Source of the DNA: Isoetes taiwanensis
Lineage: Eukaryota; Streptophyta; Lycopodiopsida; Isoetales; Isoetaceae
Length of the DNA stretch: 64,000 nt
Reading direction: 5' to 3'
Assembly (NCBI GenBank): GCA_021234155.1
Contig: JAJEKV010000105.1
Span: forward strand, 2,482,968-2,546,967
Shown here: positions 13,389 to 24,681 of the stretch, piece by piece
Layout: the number at the start of each line of letters is the position of its first letter
Numbering within the stretch: position 1 is the first letter of the stretch
Program-made: the position numbers and the translations under genes
Notes under the pieces: model-generated
Told to the model about the DNA's origin: nothing
The model's database searches: none
Seen by the model: the letters and a program-made list of their open reading frames with translations, nothing else

Positions 13389-14795
13389 GCATGTGCTCTC
13401 TCTCTCTCTCCCTCTCTCTCTCTCTCTCTTCTTATTCCTCTCTTCTCTTCTCCTCTCTTTCCCTTCTTCTTTCCTGCCCATTCTCCCTCCCTCTCTCTCC
13501 CCCTTTCTTTTATTTCTGTCATCTTCAATGTACTGGCTTCTATTAGTCTAATCTATCACTTCTCCCTCTCCCTCTCCTCTCTCTTCTCTCTCTCTCTCTC
13601 TCTTCTTCCTCTTCTTTCTCCTCTCTTCCTCGATTCTCCTTCTCTCTTTTTCTCTCTCTCTTCCTTCTCCTCTCTGTTTCCTCTCTCCCCTTCTCCTCTT
13701 TTTTCTGTCCTTCTTTCTATCTCCTTTTCTCCATTGCTTCTCCTTTCTTCTTTTCCCCTCTCCTCCCTCTCTTTCTCTCCTTCCTCTCATTTCTCTCCTC
13801 CTCTCCTTCTTCGGCTTGTTGCCTCCTCGGCCGGCCTCGGGCTGATTAGACCCTAATATCTTTTGACCGAGTCTCTTCCCTTTCTCTCTCTCCCTTCTCT
13901 CTACTTATTCTCTCTTCTCCTCTCTCTTTCTATTCTCTCTATTCTTTTTCTTTTCTTTTCCTCTTCTCTTTTTTCTTCTCATTTCTCCTCATTTTCTCTC
14001 CTATTTATCTTCTCTCTCCTTAATCTTCTCCTTTCTCTCTTTTTTCGATTTTCTCTCTCTCTTTCTCTCTCTCTCCCTCTCTCTCTCTCTCTTCGAACTC
14101 TTTTCTCTCTTCCCTCTCCCTCCCCTTCTCCCCTCTCTCCTCATTTCCTATCTCTATCCTCCCTTTCTTCTTTTTTCTTTTTATTCTCTCTCTTTCTTCT
14201 CTCCTCCCTCCTGTTCTTATATCCCTCTCTTTTTCTCTCCTTTCTCTCACCCTCCTGGTCCCTTCTCTCTATTCCTCTCTTTCTCATCTCCCTTCTCTCT
14301 CTCCCTCTCTCTCTCCTCTCCTCTTCCCCGTGATCTCTCTATCATCTCTTCTCTCCCTCCTCCCTCCCTCCCTCTTTCTCCTTCTCTCTCTTTCCCCTCT
14401 TCTCTCTCCCTCTCTCTCTCCCTCTCTTCCTCTCTTTCTCTCTCTCTCTCCTTTCTCTCTCTTCTCTCTCCCTCCCTTTCCTCTCTCTCTTCTCTCTCTT
14501 TTCTCTCTTCTCTCTCCTCCCTCTCTCATCTCTCTCCTCTCTCCGGCCTCTTCTCTCCTCCCCCTCTTCTCTCTCTACTCTATTCTCTCTCTCTCTTCTC
14601 TCTATCTCCCTTCTTCCTCCCTCTCTCCTCCTCTCTCTTCTTCCCTCTCTCTCTCCTCTCCTCTCTCTATTCCCTCCATCTCTCTCATCTCTCTTCTCCC
14701 TCCTCCTCTCTCTCTCCTCTTCTTTTCCCCTCTCTCTCTCCCTGGCTCTCTTCTTTCCCTCTCTCCTCTCCCTCCTCTTCTCTCCCTCTCCTCAT
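13389..14795. repeat. ~1.4 kb polypyrimidine (CT-rich) tract
   Basis: The plus strand is almost purely C and T for about 1.4 kb, mostly (CT)n mixed with CCT, TTC and TTTC runs. The main interruptions are short patches near 13,540-13,560 and 13,812-13,870. It opens long Ser/Leu frames on the plus strand and Arg/Glu frames on the minus strand, which are compositional only. Such homopurine-homopyrimidine tracts can form triplex (H-DNA) and are difficult to assemble, so the length is approximate. Confidence 0.9.
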
Positions 14796-14969
14796 GAGTA
14801 GCACACCACACCACGCCCCTCACACACGCCCCCATACACATCTACTCACCCTACTACCACCCTCCTAAAGTATGTCAATTCTAAAGTATCACCCTATGTG
14901 AAGTTTACACACACCTATCATACTCCATCACACTTCTTACTTCATCAACTCCAGCATCACCTCCTGCAT

Positions 14970-15475
14970 TCTATTTGAGATTTCTTGTAATGTTTCAAAG
15001 GAAACTTTCTACTTTTAGACTGAGGTGCTTCTAGAGCATAGATGGTTGCCCTATAGCATCCTGGAATATTTTGTTTGAGTTTTACAAAGTTTAAGAAAAC
15101 CCTATTTTTAAAACCGGAATCCTCTATTTTTAGGACTGAGGTGTACCCATGAGCATCCTGAACATTCCAAATCACATTCTATTTTGAGATTTGCAAAGTT
15201 TCAAAAAACTTTCTATTTTGACCGAGGTGCTTACTCCATGAGCATCCTGAACATTCCACCACATTCTATTTTGAGCATTTGCAGTTTCAAAAACTTTCTA
15301 TTTTTAGACCTGAACTTCTATTTTTAGACTGAGATGCTTACCCATGAGCATCCCCGGAACATTTCACAACATTCCCATTTTAGCATTTGCAAAGTTTCAA
15401 AAAACTTCATTTTTAGATCAAACTTTCATTTCTGTAATTTTCAAGGTCCTTACTCATGAGTATCCGAACATTTTA
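14970..15475. repeat. Degenerate tandem repeats of ~100 bp
   Basis: At least four or five diverged monomers share the ordered words TTTGCAAAGTTTCAAAAAAC, CTATTTTTAGACTGAGGTGC, TACCCATGAGCATCCTG and AACATTCCACAACATTC. The GAGCATCC word recurs near 15,056, 15,152, 15,240, 15,343 and 15,458. No coding function is apparent. Confidence 0.75.
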
Positions 15476-15477
15476 GG

Positions 15478-15690
15478 ATATTCTAGAAGATCTAGGACAT
15501 CTCCCAAGACATTCTAGAAGATTATAGAATAACTCCTAGAGCTATTCAACATCCTAGAGACCTTTAACGTTTTGCAAAGTTTCACAAAACTTTCTATTTT
15601 AGACATCAGAAGATTCCATGACACTCCCAGTTTCTAGAAGATTCCACACCAATCTAGAACATTCTAGAACATCCTAGAACATCCCGACTA
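15478..15690. repeat. TTCTAGAA-rich short repeats
   Basis: Short words such as ATTCTAGAAGATTC, CATTCTAGAACATCC and CCTAGAACATCC are scattered and partly tandem. The best stretch, near 15,653-15,690, has TTC and GAA triplets alternating at 5 bp spacing, the geometry of a heat shock element. It sits within a simple repeat and has no adjacent gene, so I treat the HSE resemblance as a by-product of the repeat. Confidence 0.6.
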
Positions 15691-15734
15691 TTTGGCCCTC
15701 ATCTTAACTATATGTGAACTTCCATTTTTCAAAG

Positions 15735-15800
15735 AAATCAATGCTCAGTGCAGGTATGGGTGGGGTTTGGGGCAATGTCCGTGGTTCAAGTCCATGGTAA
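15735..15800 (+). repeat. tRNA-like SINE head (A/B box)
   Basis: The word GGTTCAAGTCC at 15,783-15,793 is a perfect match to the RNA polymerase III B-box consensus. It lies about 40 bases after TGCTCAGTGCAGG, an A-box-like word. There is no cloverleaf acceptor pairing, so it is a tRNA-derived SINE head rather than a tRNA gene. It lies close to the right junction of the insertion in PPR unit 5. Confidence 0.4.
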
Positions 15801-15897
15801 ACCAAAAAATTTTGTTCACCTCAAACTTGGGAGCTTTTGAGTTGGATGGTCATGGAAAGCACTCCGCTGCATCGGTTTCATTTTTATAATTGATAGG

Positions 15898-16081
15898 ATA
15901 AGTGGGATTGAACTCCCTGCTCTACTCAATACCTAGGTGCATCAATTCGCTTAATGTGCCTTTCCAAGAGGGGCAAGATAGCACTCGAAACAGATGGCAC
16001 GCGGTGGACTGGTAAATTCCGCAGAGATAGATTGTTTATCCGGATCATCCTCCGACATAAACCTTCTAGAGATACCGCCAT
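15898..16081 (-). pseudogene. PPR unit 5, 5' part
   Basis: This is the N-terminal end of unit 5, cut off from its body by the insertion on the left. The presumed ATG is at 16,079-16,081. A frame across 15,926-16,246 runs through the start region, with ISMAVSLEGLCRRMI then LLERHIKRIDA; these correspond to MAGISRKI and LLESCIKEIDA of cleaner units. Confidence 0.75.
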
Positions 16082-16378
16082 ACTAATGGCTATGAATTGA
16101 ATTTTATCTCGTGAATCCAACAACAAGAGTAACATGAAGGGATGGCTCTCGTGATTTGAAAAGTTCCAAAATTCGGGATGGATGTAACCTATCCCGATGT
16201 ATTTCAAAACCAACGAATACCCCCATGTATGACCTCGAGCCCTCATAAAGGGTGAATAACTTCATTCCTCAAGCTTGACTAATTGGTACCACCATCCGGC
16301 GGTTATTCGAGGCCCTAACATAAAAAAGGAATGTTGATGGGTAAATGTAGTCGATTTAGGGAGTGTAGAATTAATCGC

Positions 16379-17295
16379 TTTACTATTTATTTTGTCATGG
16401 ATCGATCTAGCAATGTTCTATGTTTTGTTGGAAGTCTTTCATAAGACTCGGAATAAGCAAAGACTGCACTCAATCGTGATTTGTCTTGGTCTGTTTGAGC
16501 ATGTCTTCTGGCCTCATTCAAACATCCTCGCACGCGCCAAGCAAAGATCAACTGCATATGTAATGTACACATTAAAGCCATGCATTGGTCTCTTTACTCT
16601 ATGGATTCAAAATACATAGCCTTCTATTTTCCAACCCTCGCATGATCGTGATGCAAGAAGAATTTACTATGGGTGATAGCATCCGCCTTTAACTCCTTCT
16701 TTAGTTGCATACATCCTCAAGGCATTTTCCACTATCCGAGAATTGCCACATTGTGCAAACCCGCGAATCATTGTACCCCAGCGAAACTATTGCAGATTTG
16801 AAGCCTAACAAATACCTTGTATGTTTCCATCAAACTTCCACATTTTGGCATACATGTCAACAGTTTTAATTCTAGTGGGCTATATCCGATTCAAATTGAT
16901 TCAGTGATAATTTGTTCATGTACCAACCTTCCCTGGATTGTAAGCTCCTGACGCACAACCTTCTTAGATGCCTAAAAGGGTAACTTTATCCCGTTTTGCA
17001 CCATCTTGATATATCTCCTCAAAACTTCTAGTGCAAGGAGACTGGCCCCAAACCGAAAGCATATGCAAAGAATCATCATAGTCCAACATACCCGACCCGA
17101 CTTCCGCAATGCCTCAAAACATTGTGAGCTTCCCCCATGGCTACCACACTTAGCATACATTTCAATGAGGCCGCCCAAGAACAAAGAGATCACATACAAG
17201 TCCACTATGGGTCATCCGCTTCATGACCAGCCTACCTTGGGTTAGTCTTAACTTCACTACATGCTATCGTGATGCTTCAGAAATGCTCTCACTTA
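16379..17295 (-). pseudogene. PPR unit 6, 3' part, interrupted by insertion
   Basis: This is the C-terminal half of unit 6. The end reads LPTKHRTLLDRSMTK before the stop near 16,380-16,389. The piece at 16,972-17,205 reads LYVISLFLGGLIEMYAKCGS. Similarity to the family stops at about 17,295 within GAAATGCTCTCACTT (family word AATGTCACTTCCTCGTGG) and resumes at 21,531. Confidence 0.8.
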
Positions 17296-17859
17296 GAACT
17301 ACTTCATATGAGAGCAATAATGACAAGAATATCAATAATGTCGCCTCTGGGCACTCACCAAAACAAAAATAGAGTAATAACAATGCAGCTAGTGAACCAC
17401 ACGGATTAAAACCTTGCCCTTTCGGCTTCGGTGAAAACCCCGACAATAATGGGATCACTAACCAATGCTAGGTCCAAACATAATAGGATCTTGTACCCTT
17501 GGCGTCACTAGCCTTATCGTGAAAGTACATTACTGCAATGAAGTTGCCAAAGACTAAACATGTTTGAATCTTGTTTTCTCGTGATAGATCTTCACCTTTG
17601 TGCTTCGAATCCAAAGCCTTCTTCCAAAATAAAATGCACGCTTAAACCTCACAGATACAATAAAAAGACCAACCAAAGGCCACTAAGGCCATCCGCCACC
17701 AGGCCGCACCAGGCAAATTAAGCTCTTAATTGTGCATACCCTACTTCTCACCCCAGTGGCCCCAATTGTGCTTCAAAATTTCAAAAATGCACTAGGCCTT
17801 CAAACCGGAATGTTAGTTTACCAACAAGCTAATCAAGTGCAAGGAAGGGTGGGGTGGAC

Positions 17860-18027
17860 CTCGACCAAAGAAAAGATGGAAGCAGATGCAAAGAGGCTGA
17901 GAAGAAGGGAATGGACGCGGTAAGGAAACCAAATAGGGTCGCAACCTGCTAACCTAATCTAACTCGACCATATCAGAATTATGTTTTCCCTTCTATTCGT
18001 GAAACGAAGGAAAACATTATTTCTAGA
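17860..18027 (+). repeat. Direct repeat, first copy (possible LTR end)
   Basis: It pairs with 21,368-21,530. The shared ordered words are GATGCAAAGAGG, GAAGAAGGGAATGGACG, AAATAGG, CCTAACT-like blocks, TATGTTTTCCTTCTATTC and GAAACGAAGGAAACATTATTT. The second copy ends exactly at the PPR junction. Confidence 0.65.
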
Positions 18028-18235
18028 ACTTACTGCGAGAGCACATAGACAAGAATGGTCAAGCAGAGGCGTATCTGGGGCAAGGAAATCGACTGCTTGG
18101 CCTAAGCTGACAGCAAGTGCAGCACAAAGAAGTTTGGGTTGATGAATCAGTTTTCTCCAAAGCCGATACTATAAAAGGTCACCCACTTCCAAAAATTCGC
18201 ATGTGCAATTGTCTCTTTAGTGAACAAGCAATGTA

Positions 18236-18358
18236 AACAAGTGGAATATAAAAGGCAAAATATTTATAGTGAAAGTTAGGGTATAAAGAAGAACAAGAAC
18301 ATAGGGAACAAGTGGAATATAAAGGCAAAATATTTATAGTGAAAGTTAGGTATAAAGT
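18236..18358. repeat. Tandem duplication, ~70 bp period
   Basis: Two nearly identical units (18,236-18,288 and 18,306-18,358) carry AACAAGTGGAATATAAA, GGCAAAATATTTATAG and TGAAAGTTAGG. They differ by one or two single-base length changes. There is no coding content. Confidence 0.8.
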
Positions 18359-20369
18359 TGAGAGGCACAAAGCTTAGGTAAAACCATATCGCTTCCCCAC
18401 AACACAACAAAGGGACCAACTTAACAACAAACAATGTTCGGGCTCACAACCCCATACAAAGCAACCAACCAACGAGCAAGGTTATAACTCATAACAAGCC
18501 TCAAATCTCTTGGAAATATAGTGGACCACTAGTTAATAGGATCAAAACATTTTAAAGACATCACCGAAAAGAAAAGGCCAATTAGTTACCAAATTGATTT
18601 AAGCAATCATATAGAGGGCACAAGCTTCATTAAACACACCATCTTGCCGCCACTACATGACTAAGGAATATGAAGTTCGATAAAATAACAAAGCGGAATA
18701 ACGATAAAAACATAATTCTGTATGCCTTTTATGAGAAACGGAATGAAATAAGAAGAGATGCAAAATGGGATTCAATGGCATCAATGGAGGTGAAAACGAG
18801 AATGCACCATTACTATGTGAGATGCAACAAATAAATGTGTTATAAAGCCAAGTATATATAAGCTGCGGTAAGGTAGTAAATAATTAGCAGTTCATGAACT
18901 GCAATGTAGTTAAGTATAAGATGAACGAATTAATCGAAATGGTGTTCTAAAATGAGGTGAAGAAGTAAAAATGAAAGTTTGAAAATAATGCAGTAAGTAA
19001 GGGAAATTATAATGCTGTTCTGAAATGTCATAATCGAAAAGTGAAACCATTGGCTTGATTTCTCCTCTGGTCCGACCACTGAGCACCTTAAACTAGGTTC
19101 CCAATAGCGACTTCCTAACCGGATTCAGCAAATCACCCTAAGTCCAAACTAAATCTGAAGTAAAGACCAGAGGATGCGTAAAACCGGATACGCATCGAGC
19201 TGGGTGTGAAACAATTCGTGGGTTCGAAGCAAACCACCATTGAATTCCCCGCTTTTGATAGCATATACAACACAAAGGAAAATTCACTAACTACTTAACC
19301 TATTTTAACTCAAAATATCAAGCATTTGGCCTAGACTTAAAAGGTTTCAAACCACAACGATACTAAAGGAAGTTGATTTGCATGCACAAGCTTATCACCG
19401 AATAAAAGATGTCAGGCTGGTGAAAGCTTCTAATCGACTTTGGTTAATGAAAGTGAACATAAACCTAAGCAAACAGGAAATGAAAAAATGATATAGCCAA
19501 GAGGAACTAAACAGAAAGAAATGACAAACATAGATGCACTCTCATGTGAGAGAGGCCTCCCAATACAACTAAATCTTAACCTCAAACTCTCGCAACATGA
19601 CCACCTGAAGAAAATTGGGGCCAGAAGATAGCCCTCTCCCAAAGATCGATGCACTCTTCAAAGATCTAAATGTTCAGACACCGTACTTTGGCACAATAAA
19701 ACCTAGTCTCACCGGGTGGAAATAAATGAGATCTATAGGCCAACCCATCCTTTGGCAAGATGGAGAGCCACTGCTTACTCCTTCCTTAACTATGATCATA
19801 TACATGTGATAATGCTACTAATTATCCAAAAGTATACGTAATAAACTGGCGTCACATCACCTTATCCATGCTAAATAAAGCAAAGAAACACTTTGTGAAG
19901 ACAAGGAATAGATGGATTTTCAAGGTCAGACATGCTGGATTTGGGTTATCCACCAAAACTCCGTTGTCACAATGATATGAAGCCATGCATCACCGCCCAT
20001 CGATATCTTCTTTGCACAAGGTAATGCTAAGCATTCCACTTCAATGAGAAACATGGTACCTGAGATGCAAAAGGACATCCCCGAGAATTGATAGCATATG
20101 AAAGTTCATCTTGAATACATCCAAAGTCCCATAACACAATCAAATCATCCAAAGATCAACATCCTCCCCGCCAATCGTTAGAAAATGCTGAAGATCTACC
20201 TATTGTCTCAAACCGATCAAGATAAGAAGATGTTTAATGAAAGATAATCATACCTCTCCATACTACAAATTTTATGCCAAATATTTATTAGAATGTGACA
20301 ATTCATTGCGTGTTCATGACAGAATTCCAAAGTAGATCTTTGTGTGAAAACATTAAGATAGAAAACACT

Positions 20370-20456
20370 AAGTTTGGATATTGGCGTAACAAAAATTCGT
20401 TAAATAATTAACCTCGAAATATTAAGCTTGATACTGGCGTAACAAAAAATTCGATA
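20370..20456. repeat. Short direct repeat, ~56 bp period
   Basis: The word GATATTGGCGTAACAAAAAT near 20,376 recurs near 20,431 as GATACTGGCGTAACAAAAAA, each followed by TTCG. It is a two-copy tandem duplication inside the 17.3-21.5 kb insertion. Confidence 0.6.
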
Positions 20457-21367
20457 GCCTCGAAAGCAATCCAACCATATCCAGAACCTACCTTAAACTT
20501 GCCTTTATTCAAAGACAAACCACCAACAAAGCGTAATTTCAAGTGGACTAACTCAAATCCCCATCATAGGCTAGGGATTAAGTTTTAACCAATCAGCAAT
20601 CGCCTCGCACAGAGTAAATCTCACGTGATCCATCGAAGTCCAATTTTGGGCCATTTTCCAAAAGGGTAAAATCCCCATTTCAAAGAACTCCGCAACACTT
20701 GGGCCCCTCCCTATCCCCTCGATGCAAATTATATTTTCCCCGTTAGAAATCAAAGCTTTTACCTCTATCAATGATGCCTTGGCCTAAGTGCTCAGTACTT
20801 GAGCGACCGCGGCGCACTCTCAGATCAAGGAAATAATCCTCCAACCGCTTGAAAACATCGCCTACATTTTCATGCAACATTCTTAAGAGAGGGGCTCTCG
20901 CTTCCTCCCGCTCCTTTGTCGATCTCCCTCGGCAGAGCCGCAACCTTGGACTCCAGAGTTGTGCAAACATCTCGCTTTTGAGCTACTCGGGATCCTCTAA
21001 CTTCACCGCACCGGCTTCCACTAACAAATTTCGCCTTAATCAGCCTTCCATGCATTTTGCATTATGCCGAACATGCCTCAAGCACCGTGAGGCCCCGTTC
21101 TTCCCCGAGCTTTATCGCGACTCCATTTTAGGGATTAAAGAGCAACGTGGATGTCCCCGGGTTTAAAACCAAAACCGAAAGCCAAGAGCCCAACAACACC
21201 AAACCTGAAGCCGCATCGACCTAGGCAAAGAACAAATAACCGCAAAGCAGAATAACTTGCGGCATGAGTTTGGTCGGCGGAGATGAACACTTAAAGGGGT
21301 AATGCACTCCAAATTGGGCACCCAAACGTAATATCGAGGGCACTCCGCCGCATACCGCCCGACCGGC

Positions 21368-21530
21368 TGAAAAGATGAAGGAGATGCAAAGAGGTCGGCG
21401 AAGAAGGGAATGGACGGCAAGAAACTAAATAGGTCAAACCGCCAACCCAACTAACTCCTAACTACATCATATATAGTTCATAATTCATTATGTTTTCCTT
21501 CTATTCTAAGGAAACGAAGGAAACATTATT
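21368..21530 (+). repeat. Direct repeat, second copy (possible LTR end)
   Basis: It matches 17,860-18,027 in the same orientation and abuts the right junction with PPR unit 6. Its position at the edge of the insertion is what suggests an LTR. Confidence 0.65.
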
Positions 21531-22336
21531 TCCCTCGCGGGTGCAATAACGGCCATATTGCATTTCTTTCCTCAAAAAGTTTTAGGGCGGAGATATTATC
21601 CCCATGATGTTTTCCATACATACCAACAAGAACGCTACGATCATAACATCGAATCCTAAACCAAACCTTTGAACACCGCCATGGACTAGTCTTCGTCTCT
21701 AATCGCATAAAAAACACACAATGTTGCATGCCTTATGATAATCAAAAATGTGATTTTATCCGCATTATACCCTCCCAACGATTCCTCGATATATCGTGTT
21801 TCTTATCGCGAAAATGCCGACATACGTACCAATCATCGAACTCCATGAAATGACATCAACAGAGTTCCCTAAATTTTCAAACACGCCAGGTAGTTTCTTC
21901 CAGCCCACATTTGGCATACATGTAAAACCAAGGAGTTTCCAAATGGAAGAACATCCAACATATTCACATTTCCAACACCGAAGATACAAATTTTTATGGT
22001 TTAAGTCAACGACCGTCTAATTTTCTCCTAAATTTGCATTGGCAGATATTGAATTAATTCCATGTAAATACTTTAAACCTAATGTTACAAAATACCGATT
22101 TGCCTCCCAGCTACTCCAAGATAATTAAAAAGATCTGGATGAGGAACATTGTTCGTATCGCAATAGAAGCAATACCACTATACAACATAAGTGATTGAAC
22201 TCGCCTACCACGTAAGAGTATCAATTCTTTTAATGCAAATTTCCAAGAGGCGCGCCATTCCCCGAAATCTGTAGATACCATTGTGGATCATAGATTCTCA
22301 TGATAGATTGCTTCATCCGGGATCATCCTCTCCTAC
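21531..22336 (-). pseudogene. PPR unit 6, 5' part, start region deleted
   Basis: This is the continuation of unit 6 beyond the insertion. Readable pieces are NISALKLFEE (21,526-21,729) and VFENLGNSVDVISWSSMIGT (21,765-21,989), both PPR helices. At about 22,336 the sequence jumps from CTCTCCTACATTC directly to GTGATTTGAAACC. That removes the ~100 bp which in other units holds the presumed ATG, so this unit has no start codon of its own. It is short class, lacking the ~90 nt block (CATCCAACATATTCA near 21,953). Confidence 0.8.
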
Positions 22337-22573
22337 ATTCGTGATTTGAAACCTCGAAAATTCGATTGATGTGAATCCCAAGTATCTTGATGTATTTCAA
22401 AACCAACTAAATAATCTCATGTATGACCCGGAAGCCCCTCATAGCAGGAATAATCTCCTCTTTATTCCTCTCAAGGTTGACTTCACTGTACCTCACTCAT
22501 CCAGTATATTCGAGTCTCTAACATAAAAGGAATGTTGATGGGTAATGTATAGGGAGTGTAGAATTAATCGCTT

Positions 22574-24380
22574 TCAATTTATTTATTTTGTCGTGGACTG
22601 ATCTAGCAATGTTCTATATTTTGTTGGAAGTCTTTATAAGATTCCTCAAATAAGCAAAGACCTCCACCTAACGATTTGGTTCTATTGTTTGGAGCACGCC
22701 TTCGGCCATTCAAACATCCTCAAGACTCAAGAAGATCAAACTGCATATGTAATGGTACACATTAGCCGCATTGGTCTTCACTTATGGATTCAAAATACAT
22801 GTAGCCTTCATTTTCCAACCCTACATGATCGTGACATGCAAGAAGAATTTGTCATGGATGATGATTCGGGCTTTAACTCCTTTCGTCAGATATCCTTAAG
22901 GCATTTCCATTATCCGAATTGCCACAATATCTCCTCGCAAAACCTCGCGAATCATTGCACTTACATGAAATCCACGCTAAGATTTGGCAGCCTAACAAAT
23001 ACCTTGTATGCTTCCATCAAACTCACATTTGCATACATGTCAACAAGCATTTCCAAAGGGCTATATCTCGATCTAAAATTCGACTAGTGATAACTGCTCA
23101 TGTACCAACCTTCCCTGATTAAAGCTCCTCGCATTGGCACAACCTTTGAGATGCCTCAAGGGTAACTTTATCCGCTTTGCAAAACCATCTTTGACATCTC
23201 TCAAAACTTCTAAGGCAAGGAGACCCTCATTCCAAATTGAGCATATGCCGCGAATCATCATAGTCCAAGATACCAGATCCCGATTCTACAATGCCTCTCA
23301 AAAACTATGTGAGCTTCCAATGGCTACCACACTTAGCATACATTTCAATGAGGCCGCCCCAAGAATGTTAATTGCTACAAGTCCACTATTGGTCATCCGT
23401 CATGGATCTGCACCTTTAAGTTAGGGCTCCAATCTCACTACATGCTATCGATGCTTGAAAAATGTCGCCCTCGAGTGCAATACCTACATATTGCATTTCT
23501 TCAAAAAGTTTTAGATGAGACATTATCCCCATGTCAGGTATATGCTAAGTGACTATGATATCCCACATCATAGCATCCTCAAGTATGCATTTGTTAAATA
23601 ATTTTATTGCCTTATCTGATGCACCCGTATTTTCCATACATACCAGCATGCTCTTTAAGGATAATTTAAAAATGTGATTTTGCCCGCATTATACCCTCCA
23701 AATGCATTCTGACATAGCTGTGTGTTTATCGCGAAAGCCATGCCCATGCCGACATATGCATCAATCATTGAACTCCATGAAATGACATTGAGAGTTCCTA
23801 AATTTTCAAACACTGCGGTGTTTCTTCCAAGCCCACATTTGGCATACATGTAAACCGGAGTTTCCACAGCAACATCCAAATCAAGCCAATTATTGGTTTA
23901 ATGACCATGTATTAGCCTCCCTCTAGACAACAATAGGATGTTATTACGTTTTAAGTAAAGCACTATAAATACATTCATTACTTCCAACACCTGAAAGATA
24001 CAGCTTTATGGTTTAAGCCAAGGACTGCTCCTAATTATTTCTAAATTGTATCAAGCAGATATTACTGAATTCCTTGTGTAAATACTTGAATCCTAATGTT
24101 ACAAAATACCTGCTTTTGCTCTCAAAGAAACTTCCAAGACACTTTAAAAGACGCGATGAGAACATTGTTCGTATTGCAAATAAGCAATTTCACTATACAA
24201 CATAAGTGATTGAACTCGCTCTACCACATGTGAGGGGCATTAATTCTTTTAATGCAGCCTTTCCAAGAGGCGATAAGGCCATTCTGAAACAGATACCATT
24301 GTGGATCATAGATTCTGCAGAGCATAGATTGCTTCTATCCGATTCTCTCCGACATAAATCTTCCGTAGATAATCGGCCAT
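22574..24380 (-). pseudogene. PPR unit 7, frame-disrupted, internal deletion
   Basis: The stop is at 22,574-22,576 and the presumed ATG at 24,378-24,380. The piece at 23,655-23,879 reads VYMYAKCG, VFENLGTLNVISWSSMIDAY and GMGMAFAINT, which are typical PLS repeats. Near 23,645 the family stretch from ACCAACAAG to the CATGCTCTT word is missing (~100 bp), removing about one PPR motif. The same deletion is seen in unit 13. The ~90 nt block is present (long class). Confidence 0.83.
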
Positions 24381-24681
24381 ACTAATGACTATGAATTGGC
24401 TGATTCGTGAGCTAACAACAACAAGAACATGAAGGATGGCTTTCGTGATTTGAAACCTGAAAATTCAGATTGATGTAATCCTATATCCTGATGTATTTCA
24501 AAACCAACTAACAATCTCCTCATGTATGACCTTGAGCCCCTCATAAGGGTGGTAGAACAATCTTCTCATTCCTAAGCTTGACTAATTGGCACTTCACTAT
24601 CTCGAGTGGTTATCTGATGCCCTAACATGTTAATGTTGATCTAAGAATGTAGTTGGATTTAGGAGTGTAGAATTAACTGCT

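Larger units (their letters stand above)
9827..15897. mobile_element. Composite ~6.1 kb insertion in PPR unit 5
   Basis: The segment is bounded on both sides by the two halves of the same PPR word, so it arrived after the unit was formed. Its left edge begins near TAGTGTAATACCGAGTTTCA, which resembles the start of a plant LTR. The base string AGTG occurs at both junctions and could be a target duplication, but boundaries are uncertain by several bases. I could not find a second LTR, reverse transcriptase or integrase. Short frames between 10,470 and 12,240 show no family motif. The interior is better described by the simple-sequence features listed separately. Confidence 0.5.
17296..21530. 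mobile_element. ~4.2 kb insertion in PPR unit 6, possible decayed LTR element
   Basis: It is flanked by the two halves of one PPR word. The last ~165 bp (21,368-21,530) repeats 17,860-18,027 in direct orientation: shared words are GAGATGCAAAGAGG, AGAAGGGAATGGACG and GAAACGAAGGAAA-CATTATTTC. This looks like the ends of two long terminal repeats, but the rest of the putative LTRs does not align by eye. A minus-strand frame at 20,571-20,970 reads KRLEDYFLDLRVRRGR and MGILPFWKMAQNWTSM, possibly a gag-like remnant; I do not recognise the family. No reverse transcriptase motif was seen. The 18,400-20,500 stretch holds nothing I can name. Confidence 0.5.

Noticed and set aside
13377-14841. Long Ser/Leu-rich and Arg/Glu-rich open frames on both strands
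   Set aside because: They follow from the pyrimidine-only composition of the tract; no stop codon can form easily, and there is no sequence signature of a protein.
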